A stretch of DNA of 64,000 nucleotides, taken from contig CAMVFZ010000007.1 in assembly GCA_947166905.1 (NCBI GenBank), positions 1 to 64,000 of the forward strand. Reading direction: 5' to 3'. The stretch's first letter is position 1; the number at the start of each line of letters is the position of its first letter. The position numbers and the translations under genes are program-made. Positions 7,892 through 15,991 of the stretch are shown piece after piece. This DNA comes from an uncultured Prevotellaceae bacterium (GTDB lineage: Bacteria; Bacteroidota; Bacteroidia; Bacteroidales; UBA932). The notes under the pieces are model-generated. The model saw only the letters and a program-made list of their open reading frames with translations. It did not search any database and had not been told where the DNA came from.

Positions 7892-9496
7892 TTATTTAAT
7901 AAGGTTTCCCAAAATGTCTCTTGTGAGTTCGCGGGTAACAGTGCGGGTTGCGGTAGTGGCAACCTTACCGGCCACCTTGCCTGCGGTGTTGGTGTTGCTC
8001 TTTTTCTTGGTGGACTTCTTGCCGCTTACTGCGCCGCCTACCAGTGAGCCGATGGTGCTGGCAAATACGCCAATCAGCGCTGTTGCTACGGATTTAAGTA
8101 CCTTGCCGCCAAGACTGTTTTTCTTCTTTTTGGCGGCTTCCTTCTCCTGCTTTGCAGCCTCTTTTTCCTGCTCTGCGGCCTCGGCCTCCTGCTGGGCGGC
8201 GGCAGCCTGCTCTTCGCTCTGTTTGAGCAGAACCTCAAAGGCGCTCTCCCTGTCTATCGCTTTGTCGTAGCGGCCGTAGATGCGGGACCTCTTGATGATA
8301 TCGGCCCTCTGTTCCTCTGTGATAGCGCCGATCTGGCTAAGAGGGAAGAGGATTTTTGCCCTTTCTACAACGGTGGGTGCTCCCTTTTCGTCCAGGATGG
8401 ATATCAGGGCCTCTCCGGTTTCAAGTTCCATGATGGCATCGGCAGTCTTGAAAGCGGGGTTGGCGCGGAAGGTGTCTGCAGCGGCGCGTACGGCCTTCTG
8501 GTCCTTGGGGGTGAAGGCGCGCAGGGCGTGCTGAATCCTGTTGCCAAGCTGGCCAAGTATGCTCTCCGGGATATCAGACGGGCTCTGGGTTATGAAGTAT
8601 ACTCCTACGCCTTTGCTTCGGATAAGGCGTACAACCTGCTCAATCTTGTCTACCATGGCCTTGGATGTGCCGTCAAAGAGCATGTGGGCCTCGTCAAAGA
8701 AGAACACAAGCTTGGGGCGGTCCATGTCGCCTACCTCCGGCAGGGTGCTGTAAAGCTCTGAAAGCAGCCAAAGCAGGAAGGTAGAATAGAGCTTGGGGTT
8801 AAGCATCAGTTTATCTGCCGCAAGAACGTTCATTACGCCCTTGCCGCCCTCGCACTGAAGCAGGTCGTATATATCGAATGAGGGCTCGCCAAAGAATTTG
8901 TCGGCGCCCTGATTCTCCAATGTAAGCAGGGATCGCTGGATTGCTCCTACGCTGGCAGAAGATACATTACCGTAGGCTGTGGTAAACTCTGCGGCATTTT
9001 TAGCTACGTAGTCCAGCATGGAACGCAGGTCCTTAAGGTCAATCAGAAGAAGGCTCCTGTCGTCTGCAATCCTGAATACCACGTTCATTATGCCGGTCTG
9101 GGTCTCGTTCAGTTCAAGAAGACGGGACAGCAGCTGCGGGCCCATCTGTGAGATGGTGGCGCGCATAGGGTGCCCCTGCTCCCCGAATACGTCAAAGAAA
9201 CGCACCGGGCAGCCCTGGAACTGGGGATCTTCTATCCCGAACTCCGGCATCCTTTTCTGGATGAAGCCTGAAAGGCGGCCGGGCTGGCTGATGCCGGAGA
9301 GGTCACCTTTCATATCGGCCATGAAGCAGGGTACGCCGTCCTGGCAGAAGGTTTCTGCCAGCACCTGTAGGGTTACAGTCTTACCGGTACCGGTGGCACC
9401 GGCGATGAGTCCGTGTCGATTGGCCATTTTGCCGACAAGGGATATCGGTCCGTTGCTGCAATGGGCAATGTACAGCCCGCGTTCTTTGTCTAACAT
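7892..9496 (-). CDS. HerA-like ATPase of the DUF853 family
   Basis: 534 residues. Walker A is GATGTGKT (33-40); Walker B is [13 protein letters not shown] (262-274); a sensor-like segment [26 protein letters not shown] follows. This is the DUF853/helicase HerA C-terminal-like family of hexameric FtsK/HerA ATPases, whose substrate in bacteria is not settled. After the ATPase core (from about residue 420) comes an Ala/Glu/Lys-rich coiled coil ([19 protein letters not shown]), then a lysine patch and a glycine-rich hydrophobic stretch ([19 protein letters not shown]) and a basic tail. The hydrophobic stretch could anchor it to the membrane. The gene starts 2 bp after the cstA stop codon, so it is co-transcribed with a transporter and an esterase. 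Confidence 0.88.
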   Translation of the reverse strand: MLDKERGLYIAHCSNGPISLVGKMANRHGLIAGATGTGKTVTLQVLAETFCQDGVPCFMADMKGDLSGISQPGRLSGFIQKRMPEFGIEDPQFQGCPVRFFDVFGEQGHPMRATISQMGPQLLSRLLELNETQTGIMNVVFRIADDRSLLLIDLKDLRSMLDYVAKNAAEFTTAYGNVSSASVGAIQRSLLTLENQGADKFFGEPSFDIYDLLQCEGGKGVMNVLAADKLMLNPKLYSTFLLWLLSELYSTLPEVGDMDRPKLVFFFDEAHMLFDGTSKAMVDKIEQVVRLIRSKGVGVYFITQSPSDIPESILGQLGNRIQHALRAFTPKDQKAVRAAADTFRANPAFKTADAIMELETGEALISILDEKGAPTVVERAKILFPLSQIGAITEEQRADIIKRSRIYGRYDKAIDRESAFEVLLKQSEEQAAAAQQEAEAAEQEKEAAKQEKEAAKKKKNSLGGKVLKSVATALIGVFASTIGSLVGGAVSGKKSTKKKSNTNTAGKVAGKVATTATRTVTRELTRDILGNLIK

Positions 9497-9498
9497 AG

Positions 9499-10941
9499 CT
9501 AAATATGATGTTTTCTATTCTTCCAGAAATAGTAGAGGCCTGCGCTCACTGCAAAGATGCCAAGGCCGGTAGTGGAAACGTCCTCTACAGGGATGAGCGG
9601 CACTTTTACGCTAAGCAGGTAAGTAATGCTGACGGCCGTCATGAAGCAGGCCGGAACAAGGGCTATTAGGTAGTAGAGGCCCTTTTTATGCAGGGTCAGG
9701 TATACCGTTACGGCCCACAGTGAGAATACGGCCAGGGTTTGGTTGGCCCAGCCGAAGTAGCCCCAGATATTGTCGAAGCCCTTCTGGTTGGCCATATTGA
9801 ACCAAAGCAGCAGTGCAACTATTATAAAAATGGGAATGCTGATAGCCAGACGGTTCTTGATAGGTTTCTGGTTGAACTTAAGGGCGTCGGCAATAATAAG
9901 ACGGCTGCTGCGAAGTGCGGTATCGCCGCTGGTGATAGGTGCGGCCACAACACCCAGTATGGCCAGTATACCGCCAATTACTCCAAGCCAGTTCTTTGAT
10001 ACCAGTTCCACTACCTGCGGGGCCGATGATGATGCGCTTCCGCCTACCTGTTCCGCTCCGCCGTCAAAGAAGAAGTAGGAGCTTACGGCGGCCCATACCA
10101 GCGCTACCAGGCCTTCGGTGATCATGGATCCGTAGAAGACGGGGCGGCCCAGTTTCTCGTTCTCGAGGCAGCGGGCCATAAGCGGGCTCTGGGTGGCGTG
10201 GAAGCCACTTATCGCACCGCAGGCGATGGTAATGAACAGACAGGGGAAGATAGGTGTTGCGGCCGATGTCCTGTTGGTCAGCCCGTCCCAGAGTTCGGGG
10301 ATTGCGGGCCATTTGACAAAGAGGCCGACCATCAGGCCTGCGGCCATGAACAGCAGTGCAACTGCAAAGAGGGGATATATTTTGCCGATGATTTTGTCTA
10401 TCGGCAGCATGGTTGCTATGATGTAGTAGGCAAAGATTATGGCCACCCAGATCATAAATGACTGGTTGGAACCGTCGCCTGCCAGGTTCTTAAGGATCTC
10501 TGCCGGTGAATAAACGAATACGGCGCCTACCAGCAGCAGAAGCAGAGCCGTGAAGCAGAGCATGACTCCTTTCGTGGTTTTGCCAAGGTATGTGCCGATG
10601 ATTTCCGGGAGTCCGGCGCCGCCGTGGCGCAGGGACAGCATTCCGCTAAGGTAATCGTGCACTGCTCCGGCAAAAATACAGCCCAGAACTATCCACAGAT
10701 AGGATGAAGGGCCGAATTTGGCACCCATGATGGCGCCGAAGATAGGGCCTGTTCCTGCGATGTTCAGGAACTGGATCATGAAGACCTTCCACGTTGGCAG
10801 GGCTATGTAATCTATACCATCGGCCTTGCTTATGGCAGGGGTTACGCGCTTGGGGTCAGAACCGAAGACTTTGTCCACGAATCTTCCGTAGACCAGGTAA
10901 CCCAGGACCAGAGCAACGATGCAAAGTAGGAACGATATCAT
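9499..10941 (-). CDS. cstA: CstA-family peptide/pyruvate transporter
   Basis: 480 residues, about 13 hydrophobic segments. The N-terminus shows CstA hallmarks: [18 protein letters not shown], then [21 protein letters not shown], and [23 protein letters not shown]. CstA carbon-starvation proteins take up peptides or pyruvate across the inner membrane. At 480 residues this is the short form; E. coli CstA is about 700. It begins 3 bp after the esterase stop and ends 2 bp before the HerA-like ATPase start, so the three are one transcription unit. Confidence 0.9.
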   Translation of the reverse strand: MISFLLCIVALVLGYLVYGRFVDKVFGSDPKRVTPAISKADGIDYIALPTWKVFMIQFLNIAGTGPIFGAIMGAKFGPSSYLWIVLGCIFAGAVHDYLSGMLSLRHGGAGLPEIIGTYLGKTTKGVMLCFTALLLLLVGAVFVYSPAEILKNLAGDGSNQSFMIWVAIIFAYYIIATMLPIDKIIGKIYPLFAVALLFMAAGLMVGLFVKWPAIPELWDGLTNRTSAATPIFPCLFITIACGAISGFHATQSPLMARCLENEKLGRPVFYGSMITEGLVALVWAAVSSYFFFDGGAEQVGGSASSSAPQVVELVSKNWLGVIGGILAILGVVAAPITSGDTALRSSRLIIADALKFNQKPIKNRLAISIPIFIIVALLLWFNMANQKGFDNIWGYFGWANQTLAVFSLWAVTVYLTLHKKGLYYLIALVPACFMTAVSITYLLSVKVPLIPVEDVSTTGLGIFAVSAGLYYFWKNRKHHI

Positions 10942-10944
10942 ATT

Positions 10945-11811
10945 TTATTTGTCAAAGTTGCGTGATGCAAAGGGGAGTGCAAGCCGAAGGGCGGTATGCC
11001 AGTATTCCCAGCTGTGCCATCCGTCGCGTACGCGGAGCTCGTTCTTGATGCCCTTCTCATTCATCTTGAAGTGAATGTCTACGGAGCGCTTCAGGAGATA
11101 GTCGTCGTCGCCGCAGTCAAAGAACCACTTTACTGTCTTGAGCTTGGCTACGGTTTCTTCATCGGCATTCTCTACAAAGGCGATTGCAGAGTGCTCGTGT
11201 ACAGATTTGCGGACGATGTAAAGTTTGTCCTTGGGTGCATCCTCAGGCTGCTCGTCCTCGTCAAGCCAGCCGCTCATAGAGTAGCAGCTTGAGAACATGT
11301 CCGGGTGGCGCTGGCTGTATACGGTGGAACCGCCGCCGCCCATTGAGAGGCCCATAATCGCGCGGTGCTGTTTGTCGCCGATAATGTGATAACGCTTCTC
11401 CAGAGTGGGAACCAGCTCCTGGAAGAAGAAGTCTTCGTAGCTGCGGCCGGGCATATTGAAGTAGCCATTCTGGACGTTGCGGATGTCATTGTGCCCTGCG
11501 CAGGGCATCAGGATTACTACGTCCCTCAGTTCCCCGGAAGCGATAAGTTCATCTACTACGTTCTTCATATGGCCGGTGGTAGCCCAGTCTACGTTGGTGC
11601 CGTACAGACCGTGAAGCAGGTATATTACAGGATACTGCCGGCCGCCGTCTTTGTCGAAGCCGGCAGGCAGGAACACGTTCACGGGAACTTCTTCTCCAAG
11701 GATGGTGCTCTGAACGGTGTCTGTAATGATTTCACTCTTTTTCAGCGGCTGAGCGGCTGCTGCAGCGCAAAGGATAACTCCCAGAAGGGAACAGAAAATG
11801 AACTTTTTCAT
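10945..11811 (-). CDS. Secreted esterase (alpha/beta hydrolase, esterase D / feruloyl-esterase-like)
   Basis: 288 residues with a cleavable signal peptide (MKKFIFCSLLGVILCAAAAAQ). Alpha/beta-hydrolase features: oxyanion-region LLHGLYG (65-71), nucleophile elbow GLSMGG with Ser156, an acid in FFDCGDDDYL and the catalytic His in DGWHSWEYW near the C-terminus. The family contains esterase D/S-formylglutathione hydrolases, mycolyltransferases and acetylxylan or feruloyl esterases; a signal peptide and the neighbouring TonB receptor favour hydrolysis of esterified plant-derived material in the periplasm or outside, but this is inference. Its promoter region holds two palindromes. Confidence 0.85.
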   Translation of the reverse strand: MKKFIFCSLLGVILCAAAAAQPLKKSEIITDTVQSTILGEEVPVNVFLPAGFDKDGGRQYPVIYLLHGLYGTNVDWATTGHMKNVVDELIASGELRDVVILMPCAGHNDIRNVQNGYFNMPGRSYEDFFFQELVPTLEKRYHIIGDKQHRAIMGLSMGGGGSTVYSQRHPDMFSSCYSMSGWLDEDEQPEDAPKDKLYIVRKSVHEHSAIAFVENADEETVAKLKTVKWFFDCGDDDYLLKRSVDIHFKMNEKGIKNELRVRDGWHSWEYWHTALRLALPFASRNFDK

Positions 11812-11812
11812 A

Positions 11813-11865
11813 TTGCGTAATTACATTTACGCAAAATTAACATTTTTCTGTATTTTCTGAAATAC
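11813..11865 (-). promoter_or_regulatory. Promoter with two operator-like palindromes before the esterase operon
   Basis: On the minus strand TAATTTTGC (11839 to 11831) is a perfect TAnnTTTGY -7 box. A dyad TTGCGTAA-N6-TTACGCAA (11813-11834) overlaps that box and the probable start site, and a second dyad GTATTT-N4-AAATAC (11850-11865) sits where the -33 region would be. This arrangement fits repressor or activator binding, though no regulator gene is adjacent. Confidence 0.5.
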
Positions 11866-11890
11866 TTTTCAAGTTATCCTTTACGTGCCT

Positions 11891-14290
11891 CTAGAAATCC
11901 AGTCTGTAGAAGACATTAGGCAGGGACATGCCGCGTTTGTCTACACGTACTGTTCTTGTGCCAAGGTCAAAGCGCCGCCAAAGGGGTGCCTTTGCATTTA
12001 AAATATTAAGCCCCTCGAAGGCAATTGTATGGCTGACCTTCTTACAGTTAATCTTGTAGCTTATAGTGAGGTCTACGACGCCTGTCGGTTTGAATCTCTC
12101 TGTAAAGGCAAGGTTGTCTTTATATATAGGCGTATCGTCGATAATACCGGCATCCAGGTTGGCCTTCATCCGATCTTCGTCGATAGGTGTATAACGCAGG
12201 CCTCCCTGAATAGAATACTTTGCACTGACATTCAAGACATTCTTTCCGATGACCCATTCTTTTCCGCCAAGGATCTTGAACATGAAGCCGCGGTCATAGA
12301 ACTGGTTACGCCAAATATTGTCCACCCCTCTGTATTCTGATTTGTATAGAGAGAAGTTGGTCTGGCCGAAGAACCCGTGACTCATATAATGTTCCAGGGT
12401 GATGTCGCCGCCATAATTGCGGGTGTTTCCCTTGCTTACCAAAGGCTCATCGGTATAGGCAAAGAAGCGGTTGGCTACGCTGTATGTACTGCCATTGATT
12501 CCGACCGGTGTATCGAATCCATACTGCCAGTATGCATTCATGCGGACATTCAGGTTGTCGTTGATTTTGTACATATATGAAGCCAGAAGATGATGGGCTT
12601 TCGTAAGACCGAGATCCTTATTGACAAGTTTGCCGGCATCATCGCGGTAAAAATATGTATCCAGTTTCTCTATCATTGAATGCAGGCCGTAACCCACAGA
12701 AATGACATTCTTGTCGTCCGGCTGCCACTTCAAACTGAAACGAGGCTCCACTGAAAAGTCCTTTGAAAGCAGGAAGTAGCTGGCGGCAACGCCTGCAGAT
12801 AGGCTGAAGTGTTCACTGAAATTGAGCAGATTCTGCCAGTAGAAAGTGGCCAGGCCGGTGTTGTCTTTCATGTTGGTATATTCCTTCATGGTGCTGACCG
12901 GGGCAAATACCTGATCTGCAGCGCGATAATTCAAATTGAAGAACCTGTGGGAATAGTCAAGTCCAATCTGGGTCAGCCATTTTGGAGTTACCTGTTTTGA
13001 GAATTCCGTATTGAAGAGTATGCGGTCTTCATTCTGCTTCTGAGTGCTGAAGAGATACTGCTTCTCGGGCTCTTCGTAAGCTAGAGGGATTGACAGGACA
13101 CCATCGGCCGACCTCTTAATTCCATAGTAATAGTTATCCAGCTTGAGGTGCTGCATATTATATGCGAGCGTGGTGCGCCAAGTCCATTTGTTTTCGAAGC
13201 GGACCTTGTTTGTCAAACCGGCAAGTATATGCAACAGGTTGCCGTCATTGTTTGATGCGTCGTATGCCGAGTGCAAATCTTCCAGGTCCATGCGCTCGTC
13301 GTGAGTAGTATCATAGAAGGCAAGGCCGAAGATAGAGAATGTACCGGTCTTTGTGGGGAAATTCAGTTTGAAAGAGAAATCCTGGAAGCCGATATGGGCA
13401 CCATCGGTATTGACAAGACCCAATTTATCTACCAATGAAGAGAAACCGTAACGATAGTTCACTATATAACTGCTTTTGCTCTTTTTGCTAAACGGGCCCT
13501 CCATTGTAAGCTCCTCGAATGCGGAACCAATCTGGAGGATGTTTTCATGTTTTGCACTGTTTCCGGGGCGCAACTTAACATCGAAGACTCCGCTCAGGGC
13601 ATTGGAGTAATTTGCATTGAAAGTTGATGTAAAGAAGTCACTGTTGCCGATGACGTTTGCGTTCAGGGCGCTTATCAGGCCGTATCCGGCATTCCACAAG
13701 TCATTGTAGTGGTTTGGAGTGAACACCTCCACTCCCTCTATACGATACTGCATACGCTCGGGGGCGTTACCGTGAACGGACAGACCACTGCCGTCACTCT
13801 CTCCGGACACACCCGCAAATGCCATTACCAGTCGTGCGGGATCATTGGCGCCGCCTGCGAATCGGTTGGCCTCCTCCATTGACAGCATCACACCGCCTGT
13901 AAGCACGCCCGGGTTGACAGTGGCTATCTTGTTGATTCGGGGACGGACAACGGCCTCGGCAATCTCGGTTATACTTTCGCGAAGGGTAATATCCAGCACG
14001 ACCTCTTTTGCTCCGGAGATAAGGATCTCCTTCATTATCAGGGGTTCGTAGCCGATGTAACTGGATTCGACGGTGTATCGGCCACCCTTGCTGAGTTTGA
14101 GGATATAGTTTCCATCGACATCTGTTACCGTTGCAGTGTTCGTCAACTCCGGAATGATAACGGCTGCACCTATGAGTGGCTCTCCGGTTATTGCATCTGT
14201 TACAGTGCCGCGCAGAGTCTGCGCTTTAGAGTTTATGGCAGTACATAAAACAATAATGCTGGCTACCAAGATTGTTGCTAGTCTCTTCAT
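11891..14290 (-). CDS. TonB-dependent outer-membrane receptor
   Basis: 799 residues. Signal peptide ends SKAQ (about residue 24). Residues 25-110 are a carboxypeptidase-regulatory-like domain (TLRGTVTDAITGEPLIGAAV ... TVTDVDGNYIL), followed by a plug domain (ANDPARLVMAFAGVSGESDG, then an YRIEGVEVF strand) and a long beta-barrel ending in an aromatic residue (NVFYRLDF). Such receptors import large or scarce nutrients using TonB energy. It is not a SusC protein: it lacks the SusC length (about 1000) and there is no SusD partner. The downstream secreted esterase, CstA and ATPase are on the same strand; a substrate link is possible but unproven. Only a poor -7 match (TATCTTCGT) lies upstream. Confidence 0.9.
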   Translation of the reverse strand: MKRLATILVASIIVLCTAINSKAQTLRGTVTDAITGEPLIGAAVIIPELTNTATVTDVDGNYILKLSKGGRYTVESSYIGYEPLIMKEILISGAKEVVLDITLRESITEIAEAVVRPRINKIATVNPGVLTGGVMLSMEEANRFAGGANDPARLVMAFAGVSGESDGSGLSVHGNAPERMQYRIEGVEVFTPNHYNDLWNAGYGLISALNANVIGNSDFFTSTFNANYSNALSGVFDVKLRPGNSAKHENILQIGSAFEELTMEGPFSKKSKSSYIVNYRYGFSSLVDKLGLVNTDGAHIGFQDFSFKLNFPTKTGTFSIFGLAFYDTTHDERMDLEDLHSAYDASNNDGNLLHILAGLTNKVRFENKWTWRTTLAYNMQHLKLDNYYYGIKRSADGVLSIPLAYEEPEKQYLFSTQKQNEDRILFNTEFSKQVTPKWLTQIGLDYSHRFFNLNYRAADQVFAPVSTMKEYTNMKDNTGLATFYWQNLLNFSEHFSLSAGVAASYFLLSKDFSVEPRFSLKWQPDDKNVISVGYGLHSMIEKLDTYFYRDDAGKLVNKDLGLTKAHHLLASYMYKINDNLNVRMNAYWQYGFDTPVGINGSTYSVANRFFAYTDEPLVSKGNTRNYGGDITLEHYMSHGFFGQTNFSLYKSEYRGVDNIWRNQFYDRGFMFKILGGKEWVIGKNVLNVSAKYSIQGGLRYTPIDEDRMKANLDAGIIDDTPIYKDNLAFTERFKPTGVVDLTISYKINCKKVSHTIAFEGLNILNAKAPLWRRFDLGTRTVRVDKRGMSLPNVFYRLDF

Positions 14291-14462
14291 ATATCTCGAT
14301 ATGGTTTATTGAATCGTTTTACGAAGATACTCATTCCGGCCTAATTATCCAATAGACCAGTTGCCTCAGAATGCAACTTTTTGCAAACCCTGAAACTATT
14401 TTGCAAATTCTGAAAGCCAGAAGTCATGACGCAGGGAGCTTGGTCCCCCAGATTATAATATA

Positions 14463-14526
14463 GTCCTTTCCGCACATACGCAAAAAAGGAGTCCGATTGG
14501 ACTCCTTTTTTGCGGTGCGGAAGGGA
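14463..14526 (-). terminator. Terminator of tRNA-Asp with an extended stem that includes the tRNA 3' end
   Basis: The core hairpin AAAAAAGGAGTCC-GATT-GGACTCCTTTTTT is a classic terminator 2 nt after the tRNA on the minus strand. The stem continues outward: 14463-14478/14479-14494 pair with 14499-14526 as 16 perfect pairs, a 3-nt bulge and a further 12 of 13 pairs. The outer part of the right arm is the last 14 nt of the tRNA gene. Confidence 0.75.
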
Positions 14527-14586
14527 CTCGAACCCTCGACCTCCGGCGTGACAGGCCGGCATTCTAACCAGCTGAACTACCGCACC
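14513..14586 (-). tRNA. tRNA-Asp (anticodon GTC)
   Basis: 74 nt on the minus strand. Acceptor arms GGTGCGG and CCGCACC pair fully. D-arm TAGTTCAGCTGGTTAGAA, anticodon loop CTGTCAC with GTC, and T-arm GAGGGTTCGAGTCCCTT are all canonical; the discriminator is G and CCA is not encoded (the gene continues GCAAAA). It has its own strong promoter at 14613-14644 and a terminator directly downstream. Confidence 0.97.
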
Positions 14587-14612
14587 TGGTAGTGTTTTCC
14601 CGTTTTGGGATT

Positions 14613-14644
14613 GCAAATATACAACAGTTTTGGCGAACTGCAAA
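14613..14644 (-). promoter_or_regulatory. Full promoter of tRNA-Asp
   Basis: On the minus strand TTTG (14644-14641), a 19-bp spacer and TATATTTGC (14621-14613) match both promoter elements. The predicted 5' leader is about 20 nt. Confidence 0.75.
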
Positions 14645-14664
14645 TTTTTTTACGCTTTTTTACA

Positions 14665-15909
14665 TCATTTTTTTAGCAAGTCCAGAATCTGGTTCACGTC
14701 CACGGGCGTTTCCGGCTCTCTGTGCTTAGTTAAAACGGCATCATCGACAACAGGTAAAGTATCCTTAATGCCCACAGTATCAATTAGACGCGCGCGGACA
14801 AGGGAATCTAGGTAGTCTATTCTCTGGCGCAGTTCCTGAATATGGGCGTCTCTGGCCTTCATCGATTCGTCCGTACGGGCATTGATGCTTTGGACTATGT
14901 TCTGAACTTCTTCGTCGCCCATGCCAACAGCGCTGTCCTGCAGGATGATGTTTTTCTCCTTTATGCCGTGCTTCAAGGCATTCTCAAGCAAAATCTGCCT
15001 CTGGGCTTCCCTCAGGGGCTCTCCGGCCAGACTTATGGAAACCTTGTGGCCCTTATCCTTGAAGATGGTATAGTCATATATATATGTCTTGCCAATCACG
15101 CGGTTCTCTGCTATGAAAGCGCGCACGTTGCTGGTGAAATTATTCTCCTTGATAAGGCCGTAAGCAGTAATGAAGCTGGGCACCAGCACAACCACAAAGA
15201 GCCCGCTGATAACGCGTCTTCTGATGCGCAGCGAGCGATGCTCCCCCTTGGACTGGCTGCCCGGGAACTTGAACAGCTTGACACCCAGGTAGGTAGCCGT
15301 CGCAATGAACACAGTATTAATCAGGAACAGATACATCGCCCCAAAGAAATACTGGTGGTTGAGGTTGGCCAGGCCGAAGCCTGCGGTGCAGAGCGGCGGC
15401 ATAAGCGCGGTAGCGATTGCAACGCCGGAAAGCACGGTTCCACGCTCCTTGCGGCTGTTTTCAAGTATACCCGCAAAGCCGCCGAAGAAGGCGATGAGCA
15501 CATCGTAGATGGTAGGGCTGGTACGGGCCTGCAACTCTGTAGGATCGGCCAGGTTGAGCGGCGACAGCAGGAAGTATATGCAGGAGGCTGCCAAACTGAT
15601 GCAAACCATCACCACAAGGTTCTTGAGGGCCAGTTTTAGCAGATGGAAGTCGTTTGTGCCGACGGACAGGCCGATGCCAAGAATAGGCCCCATCACCGGA
15701 GAAATAAGCATTGCACCGATGATGACGGCAGTGGAGTTTACATTCAGGCCCACGGACGCTACAACAATGGCGCAGGCCAGAATCCAAACATTTGCCCCGC
15801 GGAACCAGATGCTCTTCTGAATTCTGGCTGCGGCATCGGCCGTATCCAGATCATTGCGCATTCCGCTTATCTTGTGAAGAAACTCTCTTGTCCTGTATAG
15901 CAGGTTCAT
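14665..15909 (-). CDS. DUF389 family membrane protein
   Basis: 414 residues. The first 240 residues hold about six hydrophobic segments with the DUF389/TIGR00341 signature: CAIVVASVGLNVNSTAVIIGAMLISPVMGPILG is read in the N-terminal part, with further conserved VATALMPPLCTAGFGLA. The cytoplasmic or periplasmic C-terminal 170 residues are soluble and partly coiled-coil (ARDAHIQELRQRIDYLDSL). Function is unknown; the family is treated as a transporter-like membrane protein. A good -7 box (TAGATTTGT, 15932-15924) precedes it; uvrA is transcribed divergently. Confidence 0.85.
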   Translation of the reverse strand: MNLLYRTREFLHKISGMRNDLDTADAAARIQKSIWFRGANVWILACAIVVASVGLNVNSTAVIIGAMLISPVMGPILGIGLSVGTNDFHLLKLALKNLVVMVCISLAASCIYFLLSPLNLADPTELQARTSPTIYDVLIAFFGGFAGILENSRKERGTVLSGVAIATALMPPLCTAGFGLANLNHQYFFGAMYLFLINTVFIATATYLGVKLFKFPGSQSKGEHRSLRIRRRVISGLFVVVLVPSFITAYGLIKENNFTSNVRAFIAENRVIGKTYIYDYTIFKDKGHKVSISLAGEPLREAQRQILLENALKHGIKEKNIILQDSAVGMGDEEVQNIVQSINARTDESMKARDAHIQELRQRIDYLDSLVRARLIDTVGIKDTLPVVDDAVLTKHREPETPVDVNQILDLLKK

Positions 15910-15923
15910 AGTGCTATGTTTTT

Positions 15924-15932
15924 ACAAATCTA
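15924..15932 (-). promoter_or_regulatory. Bacteroidota -7 box for the DUF389 gene
   Basis: Minus-strand TAGATTTGT, a full match to TAnnTTTGY, 14 bp before the ATG at 15909. No well-spaced TTTG upstream. Confidence 0.45.
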
Positions 15933-15962
15933 AGGAAATTTTTTCAATTGGCCTAAAATGAG

Positions 15963-15971
15963 TATATTTGT
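15963..15971 (+). promoter_or_regulatory. Bacteroidota -7 box for uvrA
   Basis: TATATTTGT matches TAnnTTTGY and lies 20 bp before the uvrA ATG. An ATTG occurs 12 bp upstream, too close to be a standard -33 element. Confidence 0.45.
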
Positions 15972-15991
15972 AGACCGGCCAAAGCAAAATT

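Noticed and set aside
14341..14643. 100-codon open frame on the minus strand
   Set aside because: It runs through the whole tRNA-Asp gene and its terminator, so it is not a protein gene.
14842..15639. 265-codon open frame opposite the DUF389 gene
   Set aside because: Antisense to a conserved membrane protein; rich in His/Gln typical of reverse frames.
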